Shown piece after piece: positions 46,915 to 59,500 of a stretch of DNA of 64,000 nucleotides (the stretch's first letter is position 1; each line of letters starts with the position of its first letter). Source of the DNA: Cladobotryum mycophilum (Eukaryota > Ascomycota > Sordariomycetes > Hypocreales > Hypocreaceae); the NCBI GenBank assembly GCA_036429605.1, contig JAVFKD010000004.1, positions 3,162,001-3,226,000 on the forward strand, written 5' to 3'. A program made the translations under genes and the position numbers. The notes beneath the pieces are model-generated. The model did not search any database. It saw nothing but the letters and a program-made list of their open reading frames with translations, and was not told the DNA's origin.

Positions 46915-48179
46915 CGTCGAGGGGTTATAGAGTAGTCGCCGTAGAGGGGCACGTAAGAAACGATCTGTGTCGGTATAAAACAGTGACAGTTAGGAAATCT
47001 AGCCCAACTGATAAGTCGGAAGACGCAGAGGAGAGCCGGGCACACTGTGGTGCAAAACTCGCCAGACGCAATCAACGTTTTGCAGTCCCTGGCGGTGTCG
47101 TCGTCGGTTTCCAAAGTTATTGATAGCTGGCCGCGACGTGGTTGGGAGATGCAGCTTATTGCTAGTAGCGGACAGTCAGACATGTCATGAGCTTGCGCAG
47201 GGCCTCCTGGTCCTCCTGGTAGCGCATCAATTTGCCCCCTAACCTAAAAATACAGGTCGCAGCGATATGCCCACGGCTTAGTCACAGCCAATCACAACTG
47301 TGTATAAGAGAGCAGCCTGCTGCATCCTCATTCTTCAGTAGAAAATAAATATTTATGTTAAATGATTAAATTAATATTTTATGATCTTACTATGCTGATT
47401 TTAGTCGTATTCCAATCAACTAAATATCTATTACCAATTTTAGACAATTGTGCAGTTTTTTTACTCTGTTGCCATACCTCTTATATGGCGGCTACCTCTG
47501 TGAATGTGTTGGCCCTATAAACTCCAGTCTGAGTTCTCACAACTCGTTGATCTATCAATAAGCTTAGATATTATAATAATGTTAGAGATAACATCAAAAT
47601 CCCTTCTTTCCTCCTAGTCCTCTTCTTCAAGACTTCTAGGCATCTCATTCCTACAAAAGGCCGTTGCCTAGTGATATTTTATTCACATACTACCACCGTG
47701 CTTAGGTAAGTTTTGCATACACTGAGGGTGAATTTCGTCACCTCTGTCGATAAGCAAGCCTTCCATCTTTGAGCACCCTCCAAGGATTACTTCCCATCAA
47801 TATGGTATATTTACATCCCAACAACTTGCTTAACGTTTTATTCGCTTTAATAACGGTTTCCCTAGGCAAGCTTCCCAAACCTCCGTCGGTTGTTCATCGA
47901 AGCCCGTACGGACGATGAAGAGAGAGACATCTCCAGAAAAGCTGCAAGTACCATCCATGCACCACGTCTCATTTAATCTTCCAGTATGCTGATGATGACC
48001 GCCCACTCAACAGTTCTATAATGCCGTGCTTTTCATGGGATCTATAGCAGTCTTCAGTCTGATTGCACAAAAACTAAATGCTGGCAAATGATTTTGCTCC
48101 AAGAGATACCCACCTCAAAAAGTTCATCTCATGTTTATATCTCCGGTGTCTTAGTCTCTTAGTACACAATATCCCAAAT
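46915..48179. other. Intergenic region with an AT-rich core
   Basis: About 1.3 kb between the AP-1 start and the ligase 3' end. The part 47330-47720 is markedly AT-rich compared with its flanks. No open frame with a domain is seen. It might be a degraded element or simply promoter and leader sequence of AP-1. Confidence 0.5.
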
Positions 48180-50959
48180 TCAGTCTTCTTGCTCATCTTC
48201 TTGAATCTCTTCTGCTCCATTACTACTACTCTTTGAAGATTGAGATGTTGCCTCCTGCTTCCTCCACAATCCGGCCAAAAACTCATTTGTGCTCGCCTCG
48301 TCGATGCCTTTGTCATTTCGCTTCTTCAAAAATCGCGGGAACCTAAGACTCAGACCTCGCTCATCACTGACAAGTCCAATGGCCGCCGTATACGTCGGAC
48401 TCAGTGTAATATCTGCAAACGCCATTTCCCATACCTCTTGTGGTTCAAACCACACATCAGGACTAGGCCCAAAATATTCTATAAAACTGGGTTTCTGAGC
48501 ATGAGTGTTCTTTTCCTCGCCGCTCTCTGCGCCATCGTCGTAAAAATCCTTGTTTGCCTTGTAAAATGCGTCTGTAAATCCAGACATGCATTTGCAGACA
48601 GCCTCAAGAGTACCGCTCTCTTCATTTCGTACTGCGAGAAGGATGGGAGACCACCATTTCGCCTTGCGGCCTTGACCGTGCCAAGCAGCAACGGGTATTA
48701 AATCCAGTGTATCAAAACTAGAATTGTAGTCCTTTTTCACCTTGAGCCAAGAATCCAGGCGCTTGTCCGGCTCATAAGTAGCTAGGAGCGGCTTTCTTCT
48801 GGACTTTGCGGTCTTTTCTTCGTTTTCTCCTTGAGTCGCCCCTTTGGCCTTTTCTTTTCCCTTCGATTTAGGCTTGAAGATGTTCTGTTTGTTAGCCCCT
48901 TCTGGCGGCGGATCAGATGCATCCCCCAGATAGGGAACCGTAGTCAAGTTATCCAAGATCTTAACCATGATGCCTTCGCACTTATTCTCGGTTGCTGATT
49001 TGAAAAACTCCAAAACCGCCTCCGATTCACTTGAAGTGGCATCGAGGCTCTTGACCCACGTGAAATGATGCGGGATCTCGACAAACAGAGACCGTAAAAG
49101 CTCCCGTCGCTCTCGAAACGATCGATCCAACAGCGGCTGCCCATTAAGATACATGAGATCAAATGAGAATAGGCAGACATCAATTGTAACGTCCCCTATT
49201 TCAACATCTTTCCTCGCTCGATTTGTCAGCGTCTGAAAGTTTTTTAGTTGACCTGTTTGCCGATCAACAGCCACGACTTCTCCCTCCATGATGAAGCTCT
49301 CAACCCCTTCTCCTCGAATTTTAGGCACAAGCTCCACGAGATCAGGATACTTGTCGGTCATGAGTTCCAGGTGCCTAGAAAATATGGACACTTTTCCTTT
49401 GTCGTCACAATGAATCTGCGCCCGTTGTCCGTCATATTTGTACTCGCAGGCAAAGTCTCTGCCTTGCAACTTTGTCAGCATCTCTGATAAATCTCGTGTG
49501 ATGCTCCCAAGCATTGGGCGAAGTGGGACATGTAGTTTGAGCCCGCATCGCAAAAGCAACTCTTCAGATATACCAATCTCAAGAAGGACAGGTATCAAGT
49601 CATCATAGTTCGGATGTCTAGCATAGCATGCCTTGACAATCTCCTCTCCTCTACTCCATATTTCAGCCAATTCCTCTTTCTTGAGTTTTGCCAGTTCTGA
49701 ACATGATTTAGTGGGATAATCTGACTCGGGCGCTCTGGAAAGTAAAAAGGCTCGTGATAGAGCAATAAGCATTGTAGTTTTTACAGCGCCAATTCTGAGC
49801 TTGGTCGAATACAATCAGTGAGTGCTCGTAGGATTGCATACCGAGGGTTCTTACATGTTGGCAAAGTGTCCTAACAATAAAGCGACTTTCCTCTCCCCCT
49901 CTTGCATCCTGCAGTAATCGATCGACTATTCTCTGCTTGGTCTCGCCACTTCCTTGGCCCTGAGTAGTGGCAATTTTGACGAGAGATTGATAAACCCCCT
50001 TAATGGTAAGTGGCTTGGGTTTCCGTAGCGTAAAGCTCTGCTTTTTCTTTGCCTCAAAGGCTACATCACCCGCATCACCATATTTGTCGTATATAGCTTT
50101 CAGAGATCGATTATTGAGACCACATACTGTTTTCAGAGCCTTGGAAATCGCTGAACCTCCTAAACCAAGTTCAAGGGATATATACGGTGGTGATATCGAG
50201 TTTGTTGCAAGCCACACCTAACGTGCGTTAGGGAAATCTCATCATCTCGATATTGAGACTTACAGCAGGCAACAGACTAGACGGATCACCTTCGATCAAC
50301 ACTCTCAAGCAGTTGACTAGGGTATCCACGATTTTGATGCGGCTTGCTGTCCCACTGACAAGCACGAAACATCTAGTCAACAGAGCATACGATGCATCAT
50401 TGCCTTCCGATGCCCAGTGTTCTCGTAATTGCATCACGTACTTTGATAGATCAAAGGTGAGAGGTGATTCATCGAGTAGAATGGTGTTGGTGATGACATC
50501 TTCAGCCATTCCCGTAGATTGTAAAGTAAGAGTTTTCTTTAGGGTATCATTCTTTTTGGTAGGTTCAACAGCTACAGCTACCGGCCGTAGCGTTGTTTCT
50601 GATGCGGAGCTATCGTCCGTTGGTTTGGTGGATTCATCTTCTCTTCCATCACGACTTACACTTGCACGTTGAGACCGCGATTCACTGGCAACCTCACGAT
50701 TCCATTCAGCTTGGAGTTTCCGCGCCAGTTCCTCGTCCGTCAGTATAGAGGTTCCACTTGGTCCGCCATCTTCGCCTGCTGATTCAACAGGGGAATCAGT
50801 TTGTCTCTGCTTAGAGAAGAAGTACTCAAGTCCCTTTGATTGCGTCGCTGGTTGTTTCTTGCCATTGTTCAACTTTCTTTTCTTAGTTGGACTGTTCATT
50901 CTCCCGAGGGAATATGATTGTAGAAGCAAATTAGTTAATTCATTAAAGTAATTCGTCAC
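48180..50959 (-). CDS. cdc9: ATP-dependent DNA ligase I (Cdc9 type)
   Basis: Seals Okazaki fragments and repair nicks in the nucleus, with a mitochondrial form in yeast. Three exons, breaks at 50218-50263 and 49800-49854, give 872 residues from the ATG at 50899. An upstream in-frame ATG at 50959 adds a 20-residue leader with no clear charge bias. The N-terminus carries GLEYFFSKQ, a PCNA-binding (PIP-like) motif, then a disordered linker. A DNA-binding domain follows. The adenylation motif I is EYKYDGQRAQIH (catalytic Lys), with FIMEGEVVAVD as motif III, and motifs IV-V around KCEGIMVKIL and KRLDSWLKVKKDY. A Lys/Pro-rich insert of about 45 residues separates motifs IV and V, longer than in yeast Cdc9. 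No frame break. Confidence 0.92.
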
Positions 50960-51242
50960 AGCTCTGCTTATAGCGTATTGGATTGAAGATCACCGACACG
51001 TCTCCCCCTTGTCGATGACGCTGCCTCTCAACGCGGGACCACGTGACCCCACCTTTCACTTTATGACAACCCCCTTCATCAATGCGCTAAACCCTTTTCG
51101 CATCGCACAATCAGCAACTCCCACAATCGTGCGAAATCTTCCATCGCCCCACCATCTCGAACTTTCGAAAGTTGCGATTTATTCTCCCCCTCATTTTCTT
51201 GTCGTCAACCATACAAAAATTCGGGCCCCCAAATCCGACAAG

Positions 51243-52234
51243 ATGAACGGCGAAGACCCCCCGAGAGACCCGATTACATCACCGCCGTTATCAACGGCCT
51301 GGAGAGATACAACCCAGAGGCCGTGAGCACTCTGGAGAGCTATCTGCAGGAGCAATGCGAACAAAAGTATACTGATTGCAATGCTAACCGGACACTGTTG
51401 AAGCTGTGAGTTTGTTTTCCCTTCCTCTCGCTATGCGATTTCGGTGGTTTTTTCTCTCTCCCTCTCTTCATTGTTATTCGATTCTGGACTTTTGGACAAT
51501 ATATTCTATATGATGACTGAATTTTCAACGTTTCCTATTACCTGACTGCGACCTGTGTCTCGTCGACCAGATCACTTTTGGAGACAACTTTAGTGGTGTC
51601 TGATGCTGCAACGCTATCTTTATTTTCAAGTGGTGCACCAAACGAGCCCGTCATATTCAGCTTTACTGACTATTACCCCCTTCATCTCTCTACCACTTAG
51701 CTACCAGCTCAACCCCGACCGCATGAAGGACGAGGTCGTCACCAACGTCCTCGTCAAGGCCATGACCCAGTTCCCCTCTGCCCAGTTCACCCTCGCCCTC
51801 CACCTCATCAACCCCTCGGCCGCCTCGACCGGCGAGCTCCACGAGGCCCTCACCAAGCTCCGCTCCCTCAACTCCCAGCTCCAGGGCTCCCAGTATGCCG
51901 ACTTCTGGGCCGACCTCGATGGCGACGACCTGTGCGCCGACCTTATCGCAGACGTTTCGGGCTTCGAGGACTCCCTCCGAGAGCGCATCGCCGTGCTCAT
52001 CTCCCACGCCTTCAGGGAGGTGGAGCTGTCGCACATGGTATCGTGGCTCGGCATCAACGAGGACAAGACGAGGACCTTCATCACCGAGGTCTGCGGCTGG
52101 ACAATCGATGAAGCCGGCAACGTGACCATCCCCCCAACCCGGATAACGAGGCCAAGAAGGCCGAGATCCGTGAGGATGTCAATGTTGACCAGTTCTCAAG
52201 AGTGGTCCGACGGGCTTGGGAGGAGACTGTATAA
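51243..52234 (+). CDS. eIF3 subunit k (two homopolymer frame breaks)
   Basis: A non-core subunit of translation initiation factor 3, cytosolic, with a PCI/winged-helix fold. The ATG at 51243 opens MNGEDPP. A C6 run at 51257-51262 is one base short. With the base, the frame continues as PDYITAVINGLERYNPEAV. The intron 51406-51700 (295 bp) joins LLKL to YQLNPDRMKDEVV in phase. A second C6 run at 52130-52135 is one base short, which hides the true C-terminus VDQFSRVVRRAWEETV. With both restored the protein is 232 residues, normal for the family. Mid-protein: ALHLINPSAASTGELHEAL and VELSHMVSWLGINED. Divergent from DNA ligase I, 283 bp apart, with an E-box-like CACGTG at 51040-51045 in the shared spacer. 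Confidence 0.9.
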
Positions 52235-52542
52235 AGAGCGACTTTGGGGGATAGGGGGAGGAAACAGGAAGGAGGAATTTTATTGATCAAACAAAAAACC
52301 CCATGATGCGGAATGATTTAGCATGATGGGATGGCATGGTGTGGGGTTCAAAATATTCCGGCGTTTTAATAGGAAAGTTCATCAAAGAACGATCAAGATC
52401 AGCATAGACAAGCGATCTTTTTTGGGCACTCACATCTTTTTTTCCCGCCCCCAGCTTCTGCTCGTGATGTCTCTCTATCCTCACAGTGGCACATTGTTGT
52501 TTTTTGTCCAAAGTACTTGATTTAGAAAATCTTATCAGCGCA

Positions 52543-53829
52543 TTAATTATTCTTCGCCAACTCTTCCCACTGAACGCCCGCCCACTCCTCAAGATATCCC
52601 GCCTCCCCAGCATTGGCATGCCTCGGCACACAGTCCTTCTCACAAACTGCAACAATAATAGTCCCCCACTCCATGCCATCCAAGCTCGGGTCATCCGCCT
52701 CCAGCTCCGCAATCGCATTAGGCGTCAACTGGACCTCAAACGTCCTGCGGCTGTTGCAGTTGGGGCACCCCGGCGGGGTCCGCTTGGTGAGCAGCTCGCC
52801 CACGGCGTCGGTCTTGGAGTAGAGAAGGGGCGCTCCGCCGAACTCGTAGCGAATCACCTGGTCTGGGTTCTGGGCCAGACGATCGGCGAACTTCTGAAAG
52901 GTGGCGTCCATGGCAGATTCGAATGCCTCGCGGTCTAGGGCCGAAGGCTCAGGGGCATCCGTGTCCAAGACCTGGACATTGGCCGGCAATTTTGTAGACG
53001 CTTCGTCCAGGGTTTCGTAGTCGGCATCGGCGAGGAACAGGGTCGGGTAAGGAGGCGGCAATGAAGCGGTTTCCGGCCACGGTTCCGGGGGAGGAGGAGG
53101 TCCGGTGGGTGTGGTGCCGATGGCTAATGTCTCGGCAAAGGTCTTTGTTAGTGTATCAGGGGCTGCCTTTTCCTCCGTCGCCGTAGGTTTGGCCGGTTGG
53201 CTCGAGAACGGGTTTGAAGAAGCGCCAAAGGGGTTACCGGCATTGCTCGAGGAACTAAACGGATTCGCATTGTTCGAAAAGGGGTTCGCACCAGCCGATG
53301 CCCCCCAAGAGACTTTGCTCCAAACAGAGTCTCACCAAGTCTTGGTGCATCCTTCTTCACTTCTACCTCTGCTTCTTTCTTCTCTGGTTCCTTCGTCTCC
53401 GCCTGAGGTTTCGCATCTCCTTCATCCTTCCAAACCCTTACACCTCGTAGTACGCGAATGCTCCCCGTCTTGCGCCGACACGTCGCCCTGCGGCAAGTAA
53501 AAACATATAATCGTCGTTCATGAGTCGGAAACTTTTCGGGAAGCTCGCCGTTCAACTGCAATAAGAGAACCATGAGGTCCTTGCAGACCTTGCATCTCGC
53601 AAGAGCTGCCGAAGGGGGTTTATCGGAATCCATCCATTCCTGTCCCACATACAGTTTAGCGACGAACATAGAGAGAGAGAAAGAAAAATTCCCATGAAAA
53701 GAATTGACATACCGGATGGCCTCCCAGTTTGCTTATCGTATCCTCTTCCGCATCTTTCGAAGCATAGCCCAAAAGGACATTGGTCTCTGTAAACTCCCCT
53801 TCTGAGGAGTCGGAATCGTAATTCGCCAT
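52543..53829 (-). CDS. tsr4: Tsr4/PDCD2-family 40S assembly chaperone (one homopolymer frame break)
   Basis: Tsr4/PDCD2 proteins are dedicated chaperones of ribosomal protein uS5 (Rps2) needed for 20S-to-18S rRNA maturation. Exons 53829-53713 and 53639-52543, joined at GGHP-EWMDSD, the family's N-terminal G-G-x-P-x-W motif. It is followed by CKVCKDLMVLLLQLNGELP and a Cys-rich knuckle (CRRATCRRKTGSI). The frame breaks at a C6 run (53301-53306) within a Gly/Asn-rich NPF linker: with one base added, repeats ANPFSNN, ANPFSSS and GNPFGASSNPF follow. The C-terminal PDCD2_C domain contains VIRYEFGGAPLLYS, CPNCNSRRTFEVQL and WGTIIVAVCEKDC. Total 404 residues when restored. The NPF motifs might bind EH domains, but that is speculative. 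Confidence 0.9.
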
Positions 53830-54150
53830 AGTCGCAAAGTCGTGCTTAGCCAAGGCTCTGTTACTGATCAAGCGATGGTGGGGTCAAGATTTTTTTGGTG
53901 AACGAAATCATGATGCGGGGCTTATCGGTCGTATCTATTCCACAAAATCAAACCCCTCCATGCCACTTCCACACACAGGAGGTCAGCCTTCAGGCCATAT
54001 AAGACACAAGACCTCGTGTAATCAAATCACAACAAACTCATGATAAACGTAAAAATCAAAGGTTCCGGTATAGTTCCTTTTGCCGGTTCTTCCAATGGGG
54101 AACTTTTGTCTACCGTAAATCTAAGAGGTTTTATCCATTACACGTAGTCA
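53830..54150. other. Spacer upstream of TSR4
   Basis: 321 bp between the TSR4 start and the CCT6 end. Contains only likely promoter of TSR4 and 3' sequence of CCT6. Confidence 0.5.
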
Positions 54151-56094
54151 TCAAGATTCAGGACCGTCCATTCCAGGTCCAGGTCCGCCGGCCCTACCCA
54201 TTTGTCGAGCCTTCAGCAACTCGTCACAGAGAAGCAAGTTGGATGCGATACCTGAGCTAGAAGCAATGCAGTTTCTCAGCACACGGAAAGAATCAAAGAT
54301 ACCCTCCAACTCTGGGTCCATGGGCTCTCCGGTCTCCAAGTTCAATCCAACAATCTGACCTTCAGCATGCTCATCCTGGAGTGCAGCCACTATGGTGATT
54401 GTCAGCACACAATTCTGTAGTTTCATATTTTAATTGGCTCAACTTACAAGCATCCTGAACATCGTGTCCAGCGTTAGAAGCAAGAGTCTTGGGAATAACA
54501 AGGAGAGCATCAGCAAAAGCTTCAACACCCCACTTCGCCTTGCCCTTGACAGTCTTGGCAAAGGCATCACTCTTCAGATGAGCTGCCGCCGCAACCTGAA
54601 AGGCACCAGCACCAGGAACGACGCTTCCATCCACAATCATGTTGTAGACACTCCTCAGACCATCTCTAACCGCATCCGTAACCTGGGCAATGGTGTGCTG
54701 ATTGGGTCCCTTGATCAAAAGAGTCACAGACTTGGCCTCCTTGACGTCCTCGATGAAAGTGTACTTTTCCTCGCCAATGTTCTGCTCGTAAACAAGTCCA
54801 GCCCAGCCGAGAATATCAGGAGTAAGATCCTCAACACTGTTCTGGGCTGTACCGCCGCAGATCAGCTGAAGTCGTTCCATGTTTCTCCGCTTGGCACGTC
54901 TGAGGGCCAGAATACCATTCTTGGCCAGGACGTCTAGTGACAGAGGATCAATACCCTTCTGGTTGACAATGACAAAGCTCTTCTTATCATCATCTCCACA
55001 AACCTCCTTCTTCAACTCGACAATCTTCTTGAGCTTGGCATCGACGAACCGACGCTCACTCTCAACAAGCTTGTCTCGCTGCTCGGCGCTTGAATAGAAG
55101 AAGCTAGAGTTGACTTCCGTCTTCTCATACTCCAAGCTCACGTTCATTGTCAGGATGTGGCAGTTTTCCAGCCTCTTGGGCATATCGGGGTGACGGGCAC
55201 CATGGTCCATGGCCAATCCTCGAACAAGCTGCGTATCCGACGCCGTTCGGTGCTGCATCTTCATAATTTCCACCATGTGCAGATCGGGCTTAGCAGGAGC
55301 CTGGTAAATGGCCAATACAGCATCGACGATATCGGGTGTGAGTTTCGCGGCCAGGGTTGAGTTCAGTTTCGTCGCGAGCGATGTTCGGGCAACGTTGAGC
55401 AGGAGTTCACGGTCGACTTCCTTGGCGAGCTTGAAGGAGTCCAAAAACTTGTAATTGTCAGATAAGCCCAGATCATTTGATAGTTGGAGAAACTCACCTT
55501 CAAGGTCTCGTTCTTGGCAATTTCAAATCCGTCAGTGATAATGCGAGGGTGCAATCCTTCAGAGATATATCGGTCCGCCTGCTTGAGCAGCTCTCCCACC
55601 AACAGCACCACGGAAGTAGTGCCGTCACCGCAAATATCGTCCTGCGCAGTCGCTGCTCGAGCAATCATAACGGCCGTGGGGTTTTGGATTTGCATCTCTC
55701 GGAGAAGGACGTTTCCATCTTTCGTGAGCTTGATCTATAATTGGGCAGCGTGGTTAGGAAAAAGGGGGTTCATCATTGAGGGGTAGCAGCAGGGGCGGGC
55801 ATCTCGTACTTGTCCAGAACCGTCAACAAGCCTGGGAACACAAATGTCAGTTTTGGAATTAAAACAAGGTATATTTTTCTCATCATGTTTCTCACATCTT
55901 GATTGTGCCTCGAGGGCCGAGGTTGGACTTGAGAACATCTTGCAAACCCTCACCGGCACTGATGTTGACCTTGAGAGCTTCACCCCTCCTCTGCGATGAA
56001 ACTTGGTTAGAACGACAGGCAACCAGCAGTATTCGATCAAAGGAAAACGCACTCGGGACTCGGCCTTTGGGTTGAGAAGCTGCGCGGCCGACAT
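54151..56094 (-). CDS. cct6: CCT6 (zeta) subunit of the TRiC/CCT chaperonin
   Basis: One of eight paralogous subunits of the cytosolic chaperonin that folds actin and tubulin. Six exons (56094-56053, 55990-55896, 55831-55810, 55734-55498, 55447-54448, 54389-54151), including one of 22 nt, keep phase throughout and give 544 residues. Group II chaperonin motifs: SNLGPRGTIKML, KDGNVLLREMQ, GDGTTSVVLLVGELL (nucleotide binding) and GSVVPGAGAFQVAAAA. Zeta-type context: QNPTAVMIARAATAQDDICG and GLAMDHGARHPDMP. The C-terminus ends in a Gly/Pro-rich tail (RAGGPGPGMDGPES). No frame break. The gene is conserved and serves as a good control that the sequence is otherwise accurate. Confidence 0.94.
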
Positions 56095-56551
56095 TGTGAT
56101 CTATATGGGCTCGCTAAAGAACGGGTATCTTGGTGGACTCAACTCAGTTCGGACGCTGAATCGTGATTTCGACAGCTTCGCTCTGCCTGACAGCGACCCG
56201 CAAACGAGGGTGTGGTGGGCTTGTACTTTTTTCTGCCCCATAGAGCGAAGGCGGTGTGGGGTGAGTTGGCGGGTGGGCTCCAGGTTCCATGTTCTGTTCA
56301 GTGGCGCCCAGCAGTGTCTCAGTGGTGCGACTTGGGCATTGTGTGCGCTGTAATATTAGTGAGCATCCATTGTGTGGTTGGGCAAGCCAATCAGCGCATC
56401 AGGGCGCATTAATAAAGAAACAACTGGGTTTGTCAGGCAGAACAACTCCATTTAATCCATCCATCTTATCATTATGCCAAGTTAATACTCAGGGGCAGAT
56501 GCCATCTGAATCAACATCATTCGCAGATTTCAACTCCTCATACTTACACAA
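56095..56551. other. Spacer between CCT6 and the MYND gene
   Basis: 457 bp upstream of CCT6 and downstream of the MYND-domain gene, which is transcribed in the same direction. Open frames here overlap no recognisable domain. Probably promoter of CCT6. Confidence 0.5.
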
Positions 56552-59500
56552 TTATTCTGCCTTCTCACACTCCATCCTATGCTTCTTCCAATCCGCCTTC
56601 TGGCACTCTGCCGAACAGTACTTGATCTTCTTACACCTCATACACCTCTTGAGCTTCACCCCGCCATCCTCATCTTCCTTCTTGCCACATTTCCTGCATC
56701 TCGGTACATTAGCTAGAGTAGATCCTTTAGAGTCACCGAATCCGGCCTGATCAACAACTTCTTCAACAAACGGGACCGCATATGTAGGGCTAATGGCAAT
56801 CCGAACTGCACTCTGGGACGCAGTCTCCCATTCCGGAACCGTGACAAAATTGTCTGGAAGTTTGCCGTTTCCGCATGAACAGAGTACCTTTCCTCCATGC
56901 TCCAGGCTCACGGGGATCGTAGCCTTTTTCTGCTTGTATTCACAGTGCGGTAAATGACTCCAAGTGCGGCATCGCTCTGCCATGGCAGGGAGGGCCTTCT
57001 TCCAGAGGAGCAACTCCGCATCATCAACTTTGATCGAACCACACTCCAGTGTCCTGAGGATAAGCAGGAATTCTCCCAGTTTTCCGGATTCAATCAATCG
57101 AGTCGTAAAAGGAATAACAGCCGCATCTAATACCACCGATGCAGTATCTCCGTCCAGTCGTATCGCAGAGATGAAAACCAGCATGTGGATACCTCCTTGG
57201 TCGGGATTGGTAATGGCAAACATGCCAGTTTGCCCCCCTGAAGCCCAGATGAGAGCATGAACATGGTAAATACAGACTCCTTAAAGTTAAGTCGCGTGTC
57301 TTCCGCCATTCCCCTAGCGTCCACGCCATCTCTTCCACGCTTCTCACGAGTGGAGAACTGGAGAGACGTAAGAGTTGTGAGAAATTTCAGGTCATCTTTT
57401 TGGTTCAAGTCGAGAATTGGTAGACAGTCTAAATTGAGGTGCGGTGCATTCAGAGCAACTGGAAGCCCATTCTTAGTCAACACGCTTGGTGAAACAAAGT
57501 CAGAAAGAATGTTGGAAGTGATCGGTTCCGCCAGAGGGGCAATGACTTCGATATATCCTGAAGTCCTAGCGATTCGAGTTTTGCTACCGTCCTTTGTGAC
57601 GGGAACTGGGTATCTCAACGAACAGGCATGCTTCTCCTTGCCAAAGACAATTTCAATGACAAAAGGATCTTTCTGCTTCAGTTCTATCAGAACTTTATCA
57701 CGTAGCAGTCCCTTTCCTTTCTCTGAAGAAATGGTAATATGACCAGTAAGGGTAGTGATCCTACCCCCAGTAGACACTTCAGCCAATATTTTTGTCGGTC
57801 CCTCTCCATCTGCCTTGGGAGTCTCGTCTTCAAACGGCTGTACGCCACCACAAACAATCTCATGGCCAGTCTGACCCGGCTTGAGCCTTGAGATAAGCAC
57901 GGTAGAGGTATTCGCCATCTTGGTCTCAAAGACCGTCATGTTCGGCCCTAAAATCGGTCCATAGACGACACTATTTTGCACCGTAGGCAAGACGTTGACA
58001 CCAATCAGTGCAGTATGAGACTCCTCTAGGATCGAAGCTGTAGAAACTGTAAATGACGCTATCAGTGGCGATGATCCCGCCCAACCAAATTCATCTTGTT
58101 CAATTTTAACAATAATGCCGCCAGATTCCGAATCTTGAGCGGTTGTCGCCTTTCCGAAAATGATTTGCACATCTCCAAACACGCTATGCCACTGGTTCGA
58201 AGCACCGAGACTAGCTCTGAGAGAACCCACAAGCGTTGGTGCCGCCATGCGAGCTTGCTTCGAATCAGTATACAGTCGGTCAATTGCATTTCTAGGTATA
58301 ACCACAGTGACAGAAACTGCTGGTGGAATATCTCTCCACCCTCTCAGAGGCCCATCAGCAGGTGCAACTTTGGCTGAATTAACAACCCATGCCTCCGTGT
58401 AAACCCCTGAAAGGTGGAGCTGGATAAAGAGCTCTTGGATCTGATTGCTACCCAGAACAAGTGTTCTATCTAGCGAGATACTGTCAAGTAACCCCATAAA
58501 CATGGTTATCCAATCAGTCTTCACCCGGCTCTTGATCAACTTGAGTAGGGCAACGAAACTTCCGCGATGAAAGTGGTTATATGCCGAGCTGCGCGTCATG
58601 TGGGCATCGTTAATGTCGGTCGCTACTTTTTCAGTCTTGAACATTTGAAGATATATCTCAAAGACAGCCTTGGCTACAGCCATCGGCTCCATGTGCAGTT
58701 TGGGCCTTCCGGTAGCATCAACGCCTAGTTGGTCATCTCTCCTCCACGCCAAGCGACTGTGAAACTGGGTTTCAAGAGACGACGTGGACCCTCCCATCAT
58801 CGTCAAGTATATCTCATCGACGTGCGACTCATTCTTTGAATTTGTCCAGTACTGAAATGAGGTTAGGCCCAGCAGGAGTGATACTGTTGCAGATGGTCCA
58901 CGAAGAAGATTGTCGAGAACTTGCTGGTCTGGACTATCCCGTTTTACCAGCTGATTTGTATACACAGTCGCCCATGCTCGTGGTTTCAGCAAAGGTCCTG
59001 CTGAAACAGCTATATTGAGAGCCCCAACATGGTCCGAAAGGTTCGACGTCTCAATTACATCAAACGCTGTCGGAGCACCAGCACCAGCACCAGCACCATA
59101 TGCATCTTCATCCAGATGAAGAATCTTTGCATCAAACTGGCGCCTGTACCAGTTGGCAGACACTGCGCCGTTCGAGCTAGTAAGCTGAAAAGTATGGCAT
59201 AATGCAAATACATCGGAAACGACGAATCGTAGCACGATTTGTTTCTTCTTGACAAGAGTGCGAAAGGCTCCAACCCACTCGAAAAATTGGCCCTTGGCTG
59301 CTACCGCAATCTTTTCCTCTCCTGTCTGTAGTTCTGGCTTTAATGGTGAATTCTCCGAAAGCTTTGCAAAGGCTGTAGCAAGATGGTATCCCAAGAGGGG
59401 ATCGGTTCCGTAGTGGAGAATCTCATGTTCAGAAACTAAGCCCACAATCATAGGATTTGGCACACTGCTCGACAGTTTCGTCCCTATAACGGTTCCCTCG

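Noticed and set aside
51603..51700. An extra eIF3k exon starting MLQRYLYF
   Set aside because: The conserved junction LLKL-YQLNPDR is formed directly by the 295-bp intron, so this segment is intronic.
7169..57238. Programmed ribosomal frameshifting or RNA editing at the runs
   Set aside because: The sites share only homopolymer character, occur in unrelated housekeeping genes and mostly need the same one-base addition. No slippery heptamer plus downstream structure pattern is apparent.
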